Notes: generated by a model not told the origin, from the letters alone. A DNA stretch of 55,869 bases from Oscillospiraceae bacterium (GCA_017398105.1 JAFQHF010000157.1:1-55869); one strand, 5' to 3'. Positions 8,566-17,019 are shown, counted from the stretch's first letter. Translations and numbers: made by a program.

Positions 8566-9798
8566 ATGGACAAGATGCTCCGCTCCCATGCGGAAGCCAT
8601 CACTGCCGCAGCCATTCGCGCCGTGCAGCCCGATGCTGCTGTCCAGCGGGCCCTCCGGGGGAAAACCTTTCCCGGCCGTGTCATTCTGGTGGCAGCGGGC
8701 AAAGCCGCCTGGCAGATGGCCAAAACCGCCTGTGACTGCCTGGGCAGCCGGCTTGATGACGGCATCGTCATCACCAAATATGATCATGTGATGGGAGAAC
8801 TGCCAGGAATCCGGTGCCGGGAAGCAGGTCATCCGGTGCCGGACGAGAACTCTTTCTCTGCCACCCGGGAAGCCCTGTCCCTGGTTTCCGGCCTGAGCGA
8901 AACCGACACGGTTCTGTTCCTGCTCTCCGGCGGCGGCAGCGCTCTGTTCGAAGATCCCCTGATTTCCGGAGAAGAACTGCAGTCCGTCACCAGCCAGCTG
9001 CTGTCCTGCGGCGCGGATATCGTACAGATCAATACCATCCGCAAACGCCTTTCCGGTGTCAAGGGCGGCCGTTTTGCCCTGCGCTGTGCCCCGGCTCAGG
9101 TTTTTTCCATTGTTCTGTCGGATATTCTCGGTGATCCGCTGGATATGATCGCCTCCGGCCCTACCGTACCGGACTCCAGCACCTGTGCCCAGGCCCTTGC
9201 CATTGCACAGCAGCACCGGCTGACGCTTTCGCCGGAAGCCCGGGCGCTTCTGAACCAGGAAACTCCAAAAGCACTGACCAATGTCACCACCCAGATCACC
9301 GGCTCCGTCCGGGAGCTGTGTTCCGCAGCTGCCGCTGCCTGCCGGGATTTGGGTTATGCACCTGTCATTCTGACGGACCGGCTTTGCTGTCAGGCAAGAG
9401 ATGCCGGTTCCTTTCTTGGCTCCATTCTGAAGACCCATGCCGGGTCCGGAGGGAAGCTTGCCTTCATCGCCGGCGGCGAGACTGTGGTCACGCTCACCGG
9501 CAGCGGCAAGGGCGGCCGCAATCAGGAACTGGCTCTGGCTGCCGCACCCCTGATCGCAGGAATCCCCGGTGCCGCTGTCTTCAGCATCGGAAGCGACGGT
9601 ACTGACGGCCCGACCGATGCTGCCGGCGGCTATGCAGACCGGGATACCGCCCCAGATTTGGCTGAGCATGGAATCAATATCCACACTGTCCTGGAAAACA
9701 ATGATGCGTACACTGCCCTGAAAGCTGTCGGCGGACTGATCATCACCGGCCCCACCGGAACCAATGTCAACGATGTGTCCATCGCCCTGCTGGGGTAA
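8566..9798 (+). CDS. Glycerate 2-kinase, MOFRL family
   Basis: The 410-residue enzyme belongs to the GckA/TtuD class, which phosphorylates D-glycerate to 2-phosphoglycerate. Older annotation calls such proteins hydroxypyruvate reductase. The N-terminal DUF4147 part (about 1-230) has the LLSGGGSAL nucleotide-binding loop. The C-terminal MOFRL part (about 295-405) has GGETVV, GKGGRNQE and SDGTDGPTDAAGG. Length is normal. AAGGAAG lies upstream of the ATG. It precedes an alpha-hydroxy-acid oxidising enzyme, which suggests glycerate/glycolate-type hydroxy-acid use, though that gene has its own promoter. Confidence 0.9.
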   Translation: MDKMLRSHAEAITAAAIRAVQPDAAVQRALRGKTFPGRVILVAAGKAAWQMAKTACDCLGSRLDDGIVITKYDHVMGELPGIRCREAGHPVPDENSFSATREALSLVSGLSETDTVLFLLSGGGSALFEDPLISGEELQSVTSQLLSCGADIVQINTIRKRLSGVKGGRFALRCAPAQVFSIVLSDILGDPLDMIASGPTVPDSSTCAQALAIAQQHRLTLSPEARALLNQETPKALTNVTTQITGSVRELCSAAAAACRDLGYAPVILTDRLCCQARDAGSFLGSILKTHAGSGGKLAFIAGGETVVTLTGSGKGGRNQELALAAAPLIAGIPGAAVFSIGSDGTDGPTDAAGGYADRDTAPDLAEHGINIHTVLENNDAYTALKAVGGLIITGPTGTNVNDVSIALLG

Positions 9799-9820
9799 CC
9801 AATAAAATCTGACAAATATA

Positions 9821-9849
9821 GTGACAGGCAGAAATTTCCATGCTATAAT
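9821..9849 (+). promoter_or_regulatory. Promoter of the FMN hydroxy-acid oxidase
   Basis: GTGACA (9821-9826), 17-bp spacer, TATAAT (9844-9849). The 5' leader is about 55 nt before the GGGAGG site. Confidence 0.75.
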
Positions 9850-9913
9850 ATACAAAACCCCGTCTATACCCTTAAATCAAACTTGAACCAAACTTATCAG
9901 GGAGGAATTTCAA

Positions 9914-10936
9914 ATGACCTATCAGGAAGTTCTGGCAAATGCCCGCGAAAGCATCAGCAAAAACTGCAAAGCCTGCCCCGTCTGCAACGGCAAGGCCTGC
10001 TCCAACCACATCCCCGGCCCCGGTTCCAAGGGAATCGGCGATACCGCCATGCGCAACTATGACAAGTGGCAGGATATCCGCGTGAACATGGACACCATCA
10101 GCGATTGTGTTGCTCCGGATGCCTCTCTGGAACTGTTCGGCAAGAGCTTCCGCTTCCCCTTCTTCGCAGGCCCCGTGGGCGCTGTGACCATGCACTACAG
10201 CGACAAGTATGATGACATGGGCTACAATGACATTCTGGTGAAGGCCTGTGCCGAGGGCGGCATTGCCGCTTTCACCGGCGACGGTCTGAACGGCAATGTT
10301 ATGAAGGTCGCCTGTGATGCCATCGCCCGCTCCAACGGCATCGGCGTTCCCACCGTAAAGCCCTGGAATCTGGAAACCATCCAGGAGAAAATGGCCATTG
10401 CCAAGGCTTCCGGCTGCTTCGCCGTTGCCATGGATATCGATGCCGCCGGTCTGCCTTTCCTGAAGGGCATGAATCCTCCCGCAGGCAGCAAGACCGTTGC
10501 ACAGCTGTCCGAGATCGCCAAAATGGCAGAGGTTCCCTTTATCGTCAAGGGCGTTATGACCGTTAAGGGTGCCCTGAAGGCCAAGGAGGCCGGTGCTGCC
10601 GGTATCGTGGTCAGCAACCACGGCGGCCGTGTTCTGGATCAGTGCCCCGCCACCGCTGAAGTTCTGTGCGACATCGTGGATGCCCTGAAGGGCAGCGGTG
10701 TGAAGGTCATCGTGGACGGCGGCATCCGTACCGGTGTGGATGTGTTCAAGGCCCTGGCCATGGGCGCAGATGCCGTCATTATCTGCCGTCCCTTCGTTCC
10801 CATGGTCTACGGCGGTGCAGAAGAAGGCGTGAAGCTGTACATCAACAAGATCGGCGCCGAGCTGGAAGACACCATGGCTATGTGCGGTGCCAAGACCCTG
10901 GCAGACATCACCCGGGACATGATCTTCATGAAGTAA
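9914..10936 (+). CDS. FMN-dependent alpha-hydroxy-acid oxidising protein
   Basis: The 340-residue TIM-barrel flavoprotein resembles lactate/glycolate oxidases and FMN lactate dehydrogenases. The catalytic His and FMN-contacting stretch is in VSNHGGRVLDQ (about 233-243), and the phosphate-binding part is in VIVDGGIRTG. The N-terminus carries four cysteines in NCKACPVCNGKAC (about 17-29), a feature of the clostridial branch whose role (metal or Fe-S cluster) is not known here. Substrate is not determinable; lactate, glycolate or glycerate are candidates given the kinase upstream. It has its own promoter and a strong terminator. Confidence 0.85.
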   Translation: MTYQEVLANARESISKNCKACPVCNGKACSNHIPGPGSKGIGDTAMRNYDKWQDIRVNMDTISDCVAPDASLELFGKSFRFPFFAGPVGAVTMHYSDKYDDMGYNDILVKACAEGGIAAFTGDGLNGNVMKVACDAIARSNGIGVPTVKPWNLETIQEKMAIAKASGCFAVAMDIDAAGLPFLKGMNPPAGSKTVAQLSEIAKMAEVPFIVKGVMTVKGALKAKEAGAAGIVVSNHGGRVLDQCPATAEVLCDIVDALKGSGVKVIVDGGIRTGVDVFKALAMGADAVIICRPFVPMVYGGAEEGVKLYINKIGAELEDTMAMCGAKTLADITRDMIFMK

Positions 10937-10966
10937 ACCTATTTTTAAGCAAGAAACCATTGCCCT

Positions 10967-11003
10967 GCAGGGCGGAGAAGGATCTCCGCCCTGCGTTTTA
11001 TTT
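10967..11003 (+). terminator. Strong terminator after the FMN oxidase
   Basis: Perfect 12-bp stem GCAGGGCGGAGA/TCTCCGCCCTGC (10967-10978 and 10983-10994), AGGA loop, then GTTTTATTTT. Confidence 0.9.
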
Positions 11004-11007
11004 TGTC

Positions 11008-11062
11008 TTCACCAGAAGTTCACTTGTTCATCTCCCGTTCACACTCTTTACCGAAGCTTAAC
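11008..11062 (+). promoter_or_regulatory. Array of six TTNAC half-sites at 11-bp pair spacing (PHO-box-like)
   Basis: TTCAC 11008, TTCAC 11019, TTCAT 11027, TTCAC 11038, TTTAC 11047 and TTAAC 11058 form three pairs, each exactly 11 bp start to start. This is the direct-repeat geometry of OmpR/PhoP-family response regulators; the PhoP box of B. subtilis is TTNACA repeats with 5-bp spacers. The array ends at the -35 region of the cstA promoter, a classic activator position. The regulator is not identified. Confidence 0.5.
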
Positions 11063-11119
11063 TTGCTTTTTCTGTATTTCTGCTATAATAGGACACGAAG
11101 GGCACTCGAAACGTTTCCA
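11063..11119 (+). promoter_or_regulatory. cstA promoter with downstream cre-like site
   Basis: TTGCTT (11063-11068), short 15-bp spacer, TATAAT (11084-11089). TCGAAACGTTTCCA at 11106-11119 matches the CcpA cre consensus TGNAANCGNTNNCA at all but one defined position and lies just after the expected transcription start, where CcpA would block elongation. The short spacer fits a promoter needing an activator. Confidence 0.55.
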
Positions 11120-11182
11120 AATAATCAGGGATCTGTTTCGGGAAATATCACGAAGAGAAACAGAAAAAAGGAGCATACACTT

Positions 11183-12685
11183 ATGGTAACTTTCATTCTG
11201 GGTCTTGTCATCCTGGTCGTAGGCGCAATGGTCTACGGCAAGTTCTGTGAGAAGGTTTTCGGACCTGATGACCGCGAGACCCCCGCTTACACCAAGCAGG
11301 ACGGCGTGGACTATGTTCCCATGAAGTCCTGGAAGAACATGCTGATCAACCTGCTGAACATTGCAGGTACCGGCCCCATCTTCGGACCCATCCAGGGCAT
11401 CCTGTTTGGACCCATCGCATTCATCACCATCCCCATCGGCAATATCATCGGCGGCGCAATGCACGACTACTTCTCCGGTATGATCTGCCTGCGTGACGGC
11501 GGCACCCAGATGCCCGAAATGATCAAGAAGTACTCCAACAAGACCATCTTCTGGATCTATCAGGTCTTTGTCTGCCTGCTTCTGCTGCTGGTCGGCGCTG
11601 TGTTCATCTACACCCCCGGCGACATCGCTGCTACTCAGGTCTTCGGCTTCTCCGGCGCTGCTACTGATCCTACCACCTGGATCATCTACGGTGCCATCTT
11701 CGTTTACTACCTGGCTGCCACCGTATTCCCCATCGATGCTGTCATCGGTAAGGTCTACCCCATCTTCGGCGGCATTCTGCTGTTCTCCGCTGTTGGCGTT
11801 TTCGCTGGCATCTTCCTGAAGGGCTACCCCCTGACCGAGCTGTGGAACGAGTGGGTCTCTCCCCTGGCTTTCGTCATGGTGGACGGCGTTGCCACTCCCT
11901 TCAGCTACGCTGACTACTTCACCGCTCAGCACTTCTTCCCCACCTTCTTCATCACCGTTGCCTGCGGCATTCTGTCCGGCTTCCACTCCACTCAGACCGC
12001 CATTATCTCCCGTACCATGGGTTCTGAGAAGGAAGGCCGCAACACCTTCTACAACATGATGATCCTGGAAGGCTTCATCGCTATGGTTTGGGCTGCCGCT
12101 GCCATGGGCGCTTACAACCTGGGTATGCGCGAGGCCATCGCTTCCGGCGCCACCGCCACTGTCGGTGCTGTCTGCCGTGACCTGCTGGGCAACTTCGGCG
12201 GCATCATCGCTCTGCTGGGCATCATCGTTCTGCCCATCACCTCCGGCGATACCGCTCTGCGCGGCCTGCGTCTGACCGTTGCCGAGTCTCTGAAGATCGA
12301 CCAGAGCACCAACGCAAAGCGTCTGACCCTGTCCGCCATCATCTTCGCACTGGTTGCTGCTATCCTGGTCTTCGCTAAGACCAATGCCAACGGCTTCAAC
12401 ATCCTGTGGCGTTACTTCGCATGGTCCAACCAGACCCTGTCCCTGTTCGCCTTCCTGGCCATCGCGGTCTGGATATTCGAGAACGGCAAGGGCAAGTTCG
12501 CCTGGATTCCCATGATCCCCGGCGGCTTCTACGCATTCGTTACCGTTACTTACATCGTCAATGCCAAGATCGGCTTCGGCATGCCCTGGGGCGTTGCCTA
12601 TGCTGTCGGCGCTGTAGCCTGCGTTGCTTACGTTGCTGCTGTCGTTATCTACGGCAAGAAGCGTGCAACCGGTCTGAGGAAGTAA
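11183..12685 (+). CDS. cstA: CstA-family carbon starvation transporter 1
   Basis: This 500-residue polytopic membrane protein of the CstA family has about 14 hydrophobic segments. Family members import peptides or pyruvate during carbon limitation. Conserved stretches include GTGPIFGPIQG (about 58-68), GAMHDYFSGM, SGFHSTQTA and NQTLSLF. It is much shorter than E. coli CstA (about 700) but normal for Firmicutes. The start at 11183 is set by AAAGGAG 10 nt upstream; the longer frame from 11003 runs through the promoter. The operator array, cre-like site and terminator make it a single-gene unit under nutrient control. Confidence 0.88.
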   Translation: MVTFILGLVILVVGAMVYGKFCEKVFGPDDRETPAYTKQDGVDYVPMKSWKNMLINLLNIAGTGPIFGPIQGILFGPIAFITIPIGNIIGGAMHDYFSGMICLRDGGTQMPEMIKKYSNKTIFWIYQVFVCLLLLLVGAVFIYTPGDIAATQVFGFSGAATDPTTWIIYGAIFVYYLAATVFPIDAVIGKVYPIFGGILLFSAVGVFAGIFLKGYPLTELWNEWVSPLAFVMVDGVATPFSYADYFTAQHFFPTFFITVACGILSGFHSTQTAIISRTMGSEKEGRNTFYNMMILEGFIAMVWAAAAMGAYNLGMREAIASGATATVGAVCRDLLGNFGGIIALLGIIVLPITSGDTALRGLRLTVAESLKIDQSTNAKRLTLSAIIFALVAAILVFAKTNANGFNILWRYFAWSNQTLSLFAFLAIAVWIFENGKGKFAWIPMIPGGFYAFVTVTYIVNAKIGFGMPWGVAYAVGAVACVAYVAAVVIYGKKRATGLRK

Positions 12686-12717
12686 TTCCATAATCAAAAA
12701 TCTCTTTCGCCCTTACT

Positions 12718-12756
12718 CCGGGCCACGGCATTTTGCCGTGGCCCGGTTTTATTTTG
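12718..12756 (+). terminator. Strong terminator after cstA 1
   Basis: 13-bp stem CCGGGCCACGGCA/TGCCGTGGCCCGG (12718-12730 and 12734-12746), loop TTT, then a T-rich tract. Confidence 0.9.
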
Positions 12757-12814
12757 GAAACGATTTCATTCCTTTTTTCGCTCAAAAAATTTCTTAACTG
12801 TCATTTTCCACAAT

Positions 12815-12921
12815 TTTACCAATTATTAACTATTTATTAACCGCTTCAGTCCGACAGAATTCACAAATCGTTCCAGAGTCGGACATTTGTACTTCACAAA
12901 CGGACAAGCCGGGTGTATAAT
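12815..12921 (+). promoter_or_regulatory. Second 11-bp TTWAC array and promoter
   Basis: TTTAC 12815, TTAAC 12826 and TTAAC 12837 are spaced exactly 11 bp apart; TTCAC recurs at 12860 and 12893. The promoter is TTCACA (12893-12898), 17-bp spacer, TATAAT (12916-12921). The array lies about 85-110 bp upstream of the start and matches the one before cstA 1, so one OmpR/PhoP-type regulator may control both transporters. Confidence 0.45.
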
Positions 12922-12980
12922 CACTTCGTTATTTCCGCCACCTTCACTTTTGGCAGGAAAGCAACGGAAAGGACTGCTCT

Positions 12981-13508
12981 ATGGATTGCAAATTGACCCC
13001 TATGCTCGACAAGCTGCTGGACGCGTATTCTCATCAATATGATATTGCAAGAAATGTGGAAGTGGAAGGCGGTTCCTTCCCGGCCACAGCTTTCTATTAT
13101 CTGCGTGACGAGAACTACTTGATTTCCAAGCAGCATGTTCTGTCTGCCGTGGAGCAGCATGAGTACGTATACTTCTTCCTGACTGACCATTTGGATGTTC
13201 CCACCCTGCAGGCCCAGATCGAACTGAGCAGGCAGGCTGGGCTTGCCAATGTGAAGCCCCACAAGGACCATATGTTCTCCAACGTGGGACTGGTGATTCT
13301 GGCAAATACCATTGACCCGGAGGCGCAGAAGCTGATCCAGAAGACCCGCTTCCGGAAGAATTACAGGCTGACATTCTACGGCTGGACAGAATATCAGCTT
13401 GCTGCTATGGAAGTATCCACAAACCGCTTCTTCTCCAATCCAGCCGGAAAAGGAGCAAAACAAATTCTGGAGCGGAATTTCGCTCCGAAAAACGGCAGGC
13501 AAAAATAA
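12981..13508 (+). CDS. Conserved hypothetical protein linked to cstA 2
   Basis: A 175-residue soluble protein with no signal peptide or membrane helix; I do not recognise the family with certainty. It is rich in aromatic residues and has a mixed alpha/beta look, with the middle part (about 48-110) containing several hydrophobic strands. It lies 33 nt upstream of cstA 2 in the same transcript and downstream of the TTWAC array, so it probably serves the same starvation response. Whether it is regulatory or an accessory to the transporter cannot be told. Confidence 0.75.
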   Translation: MDCKLTPMLDKLLDAYSHQYDIARNVEVEGGSFPATAFYYLRDENYLISKQHVLSAVEQHEYVYFFLTDHLDVPTLQAQIELSRQAGLANVKPHKDHMFSNVGLVILANTIDPEAQKLIQKTRFRKNYRLTFYGWTEYQLAAMEVSTNRFFSNPAGKGAKQILERNFAPKNGRQK

Positions 13509-13541
13509 GCGCCTGTCAGAGAGTACGAAAGGAGTCACTTT

Positions 13542-15257
13542 ATGAACGGTATTACCCTCCTCCTCCTCAGCGTCGCCATCCTGGTCATCGGCTACATCTT
13601 CTACGGCCGCTACCTGTGCAAGAAGTGGGGCGTCGGCGAACTCGACACTCCCACCCCCGCACACACCATGGAAGACGGCATTGACTATGTCCCCGCACCC
13701 GCACCCGTCCTGATGGGCCACCACTTCTCCTCCATCGCAGGCGCAGGCCCCATCACCGGTCCCATCAGCGCAGCCGCTGCCGGCTTCGGCTGGGGCGCAT
13801 GTGCCCTGTGGATCATCATCGGCGGCATCTTCTTCGGCGGTGTCCATGACTTCGGCGCACTGTTCGCTTCCGTCCGTCATGGCGGCAAGTCCATCGGTGA
13901 GATCATCTCCGCCAACATGAGCAAGCGCGCAAAGCGTCTGTTCATCATCTTCGCATACCTGACCCTGATCCTGGTTGTGGCAGCCTTTGCTTCCATCGTG
14001 GCCGGTACCTTCGGCGCCACCTTCGATGCGTCCGGTGCTGTTGACCTGGTCGCTTCCGAGGCCAACGCCCGCGTTGCCATGGTCTCCATCCTGTTCATCG
14101 TCATCGCCATCATCTTCGGCTTCGCTGTCTACCGCCGCAATGTTCCCATGGGCGTTGCTTCCGTAGCCGGTGTCGCTGCCATCGTGGCAATCATTGCCAT
14201 CGGCCTGAACTTCCATCCCATCTACCTGTCCAGCACCACCTGGATGTGGATCGTTGGCCTGTACATCTGCATCGCCTCCGTTGCACCCGTGTGGATCCTG
14301 CTGCAGCCCCGTGACTATCTGTCCTCCTTCCTGCTGTACGCAATGCTGGCTCTGGCTGCTATCGCAGTCTTCATGGGCAACCCCTCCATGTCCAGCCTGC
14401 CTCTGCTGAACACCCCCAACAATCAAACTCCCGTTTTCCCCGTTCTGTTCACCACCATCGCCTGCGGCGCCATCTCCGGCTTCCACTCCCTGGTTTCCTC
14501 CGGCACCACCTCCAAGCAGCTGGACAAGGAAACCGATGCCAAGCCCATCGCTTACGGCGGCATGCTGCTGGAATGCGTTCTGGCCATCATGACCCTGGTC
14601 GCTACCGCTTACGCTTACAGCCTGAAGGGCACTGAGTTCGAGCTGACCGGTGCAACCGCCATCTTCGGCGGCGGCATCGCCGGCATGATCGACCCCAGCC
14701 GCGGCTCTGTCTACAGCGTTCTGTACACCCTGCTGGTTCTGACCTACTCCGCTTTCTGCCTGACCTCTCTGGATACCGCTACCCGTCTGGCCCGCTTCAT
14801 GTTCCAGGAATTCTGGCTGGACGGCTCCAAGGGTGAGACTCCCGAGAATGTCACCGGCTATAAGAAGGCTCTGACCAACCCCTACGTTGCCACCCTGATC
14901 ACCGTCTTCCTGGGCGTTATGCTGGGTCTGAACGGCTATGGCAAGATCTGGGCTCTGTTCGGCTCCGCCAACCAGCTGCTGGCCGCTCTGGGCCTGCTGG
15001 CTGTGGCTACCTGGCTGGGCAACATCGGCAAGGACAACAAGATGTTCCTGCTGCCCATGGGCTTCATGCTGCTGGTCACCATCTTCTCCCTGTTCATCAA
15101 CACCAAGACCCAGCTGGGTCTGATCTCCGCCGGCGGTGCCGACTGGGGTCCCTATGTCCAGGCAATCCTGGGCGTCATCATGATCGTCCTGGCCGTTGTT
15201 CTGGCCATCGAAGGTATCATGACCATCGCAAAGCAGAAGAAGGCTGCAAAGGCCTGA
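13542..15257 (+). CDS. cstA: CstA-family carbon starvation transporter 2
   Basis: A 571-residue polytopic membrane protein, a diverged paralogue of the gene at 11183. Family marks are GAGPITGPI (about 66-74), GGVHDFGALF, the LQPRDYLSSFLLY segment and SGFHSLVSSGTTSKQ. The C-terminus is basic (KQKKAAKA). AAAGGAG precedes the ATG. It is the second gene of a two-gene operon with the unknown protein at 12981. CstA homologues take up peptides or pyruvate; which substrate each paralogue uses is unknown. Confidence 0.88.
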   Translation: MNGITLLLLSVAILVIGYIFYGRYLCKKWGVGELDTPTPAHTMEDGIDYVPAPAPVLMGHHFSSIAGAGPITGPISAAAAGFGWGACALWIIIGGIFFGGVHDFGALFASVRHGGKSIGEIISANMSKRAKRLFIIFAYLTLILVVAAFASIVAGTFGATFDASGAVDLVASEANARVAMVSILFIVIAIIFGFAVYRRNVPMGVASVAGVAAIVAIIAIGLNFHPIYLSSTTWMWIVGLYICIASVAPVWILLQPRDYLSSFLLYAMLALAAIAVFMGNPSMSSLPLLNTPNNQTPVFPVLFTTIACGAISGFHSLVSSGTTSKQLDKETDAKPIAYGGMLLECVLAIMTLVATAYAYSLKGTEFELTGATAIFGGGIAGMIDPSRGSVYSVLYTLLVLTYSAFCLTSLDTATRLARFMFQEFWLDGSKGETPENVTGYKKALTNPYVATLITVFLGVMLGLNGYGKIWALFGSANQLLAALGLLAVATWLGNIGKDNKMFLLPMGFMLLVTIFSLFINTKTQLGLISAGGADWGPYVQAILGVIMIVLAVVLAIEGIMTIAKQKKAAKA

Positions 15258-15278
15258 TTCTCCAAGACAACAGAATTT

Positions 15279-15310
15279 CCCGGATACCATCTCGGTATCC
15301 GGGATTTTTT
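15279..15310 (+). terminator. Terminator after cstA 2
   Basis: 10-bp stem CCCGGATACC/GGTATCCGGG (15279-15288 and 15294-15303) with T6 after it. Confidence 0.9.
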
Positions 15311-15314
15311 CCTG

Positions 15315-15342
15315 TTGCACTTTTAGAAAAAAGTTCTATAAT
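15315..15342 (+). promoter_or_regulatory. Promoter of the MATE gene
   Basis: TTGCAC (15315-15320), 16-bp spacer, TATAAT (15337-15342), placed right after the cstA 2 terminator. Confidence 0.75.
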
Positions 15343-15376
15343 AATCTTGATAATTTTGCCAAGGAAGTGCATTCAT

Positions 15377-16726
15377 GTGAAACGGCTGAATCGGAACATG
15401 CTGGAAGGCCCGTTGTTTTTGAACATCATTCTTTACACTGTACCTATCATTCTGACCAGTATCCTGCAGCTGCTGTTCAACGCTGCTGACCTGGTCATCG
15501 TGGGCCGGTTCTGCGGCAGCATCAGTGTGGCTGCGGTTGGTGCCACCGGTTCCATCACCAATCTGATGGTCAATTTCTTCATTGGCCTGTCCGTAGGTGC
15601 AGGCGTGACCGTTGCCCACGGTCTCGGCAGCCGTGAGGATTCCGTTGTCCACAATACCGTCCATACCGCACTGCCCACTGCTCTGGTCAGCGGTGTGATC
15701 CTGACCATTCTCGGCGTTTCCTGCTCCGAAACGTTTCTGAAATGGATGGGAACTCCGGAAACGGTTCTTCCCCTGTCCGCAGTATATATGAAGATCTATT
15801 TTGCCGGCATCACCTTTACCATGGTGTATAACTTCTGCGCCGCCATTCTGCGTGCCGCCGGCGATACCAAAAGTCCTCTGATTTTCCTGTCCCTGGCAGG
15901 TATTATCAACGTGGCACTGAACGTAGTCTTTGTCACCATTTTTCACATGAATGTGGCCGGCGTTGCCCTGGCAACCACCATTTCCCAGGGTATTTCCGCG
16001 GCGCTCGTGGTCATGGCCCTGATGAAGCGTACCGATGCCTGCCGTCTGGATTGGAAAAAGCTGCGCTTCCATAAGATCCAGCTGACAAAAATGCTGCGCA
16101 TCGGTCTGCCTGCCGGCATTCAGAGTTCCCTGTTTTCCATTTCCAATGTGCTGATCCAGTCCTCCATCAACTCCTTCGGCGATGTGTTCATGTCCGGCAA
16201 CGCCGCCTCCGGCAATATCGAAGGCTTTGTCTATGCCTCTCTGAACGCCTTCCATCAGACCGCTGTAAACTTCATCGGTCAGAATGCCGGTGCCAAGCAG
16301 TACCGCCGTGTTTCCAAAACCTTGTGGATCTGTCTGGCCTCCGTGGCCGTCACCGGTCTTGCGCTGGGTTCTCTTGTCTATGCCCTGGGCCCCACGCTGC
16401 TGTCTGTGTACATTACCGACTCCCAGGAAGCCATTCAGTACGGTATGCTGCGGCTGAGCCTGATCTGTATCCCTTATTTCATCTGCGGCCTGATGGATGT
16501 GTCCACCGGTGCCCTGCGGGGACTGGGCGCTTCCTTTATTCCCATGCTGATCTCCGTTCTGGGTGTCTGCGGCATCCGCATCGGCTGGATCTATACCATT
16601 TTCCAGATCCCTGCATTCCATACCCCCCAGTGTCTGTATATCTCCTATCCCATCTCCTGGGCAGTCACCTTCCTGTGTCAAATGGTTGCGTTTATCATCA
16701 TTTACCGCAGGACAAAAAAAGAATGA
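15377..16726 (+). CDS. MATE family efflux transporter
   Basis: A 449-residue, 12-helix multidrug/toxin exporter of the MATE superfamily, typically Na+- or H+-driven. It opens with MLEGPLF and LFNAADLVIVGRF, the usual signatures of the first helices, and shows the two-fold pseudo-symmetry of the family. The GTG at 15377 is taken as start because AAGGAAG lies 9 nt upstream. The upstream TTG has no ribosome site, and the ATG at 15375 runs straight into a stop. The substrate is unknown. It has its own promoter. Confidence 0.88.
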   Translation: MKRLNRNMLEGPLFLNIILYTVPIILTSILQLLFNAADLVIVGRFCGSISVAAVGATGSITNLMVNFFIGLSVGAGVTVAHGLGSREDSVVHNTVHTALPTALVSGVILTILGVSCSETFLKWMGTPETVLPLSAVYMKIYFAGITFTMVYNFCAAILRAAGDTKSPLIFLSLAGIINVALNVVFVTIFHMNVAGVALATTISQGISAALVVMALMKRTDACRLDWKKLRFHKIQLTKMLRIGLPAGIQSSLFSISNVLIQSSINSFGDVFMSGNAASGNIEGFVYASLNAFHQTAVNFIGQNAGAKQYRRVSKTLWICLASVAVTGLALGSLVYALGPTLLSVYITDSQEAIQYGMLRLSLICIPYFICGLMDVSTGALRGLGASFIPMLISVLGVCGIRIGWIYTIFQIPAFHTPQCLYISYPISWAVTFLCQMVAFIIIYRRTKKE

Positions 16727-16804
16727 TATTTTAACGCAAAAGAGATACCCTTTCCTGTCGCCCTCCGCTATACTGAATACGGCATTTTGCCCCTGAGGGG
16801 CACC

Positions 16805-16861
16805 ATGAACAGCGGACGGCCGCCTCCCCCGGAATGGGGGTGGTGGGATGGTTACATATGA
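16805..16861 (+). CDS. Leader ORF overlapping the toxin start
   Basis: An 18-codon ORF (Pro/Trp-rich, starting MNSGRPPPP and ending GYI) reads through the hairpin that carries the toxin ribosome site. It stops 14 nt inside the toxin ORF, in another frame. There is no strong ribosome site of its own. It may couple or tune toxin translation, or be chance. Confidence 0.3.
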   Translation: MNSGRPPPPEWGWWDGYI

Positions 16862-16937
16862 GATGCTTTTTGCCTATACAATGGTCCTCATTGCAGTCAT
16901 CACGCTTGTCCTCGATTTTACTGATCGACACAAGTAA
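16848..16937 (+). CDS. Small hydrophobic toxin, holin-like type I toxin family
   Basis: The 29-residue product starts MVTYEMLFAYTMVL and forms one membrane helix ending in the charged tail DFTDRHK. The MVTYE start plus a single helix is typical of the putative holin-like (TxpA/BsrG-related) type I toxins. Upstream, CCCCC/GGGGG forms a hairpin (about 16825-16840) that partly buries the GGTGGG ribosome site, as is usual for such loci. A 15-bp hairpin downstream terminates on the minus strand and so can end an antisense antitoxin RNA. The ORF is too short for routine gene calling. Toxicity is inferred. Confidence 0.65.
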   Translation: MVTYEMLFAYTMVLIAVITLVLDFTDRHK

Positions 16938-16953
16938 CATAATTTCTGAATAC

Positions 16954-17008
16954 AAAAAGAAATTACTCCGTCCCACATGCTTTCCCGGCGGTTGGACGGA
17001 GTAATTTC
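16954..17008 (-). terminator. Minus-strand terminator, antitoxin RNA or his operon end
   Basis: Perfect 15-bp stem, GAAATTACTCCGTCC (16959-16973) with GGACGGAGTAATTTC (16994-17008). Read on the minus strand it is followed by TTTTT (16954-16958); on the plus strand there is no T run. It can end either an antisense RNA against the toxin 3' region or his operon read-through. Confidence 0.75.
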
Positions 17009-17019
17009 GTAAAACACTA

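Noticed and set aside
12921..15320. 799-codon minus-strand open frame opposite cstA 2
   Set aside because: Extreme Gly/Asp/Gln composition and coverage of three plus-strand features show it is the complement of codon-biased transporter genes.
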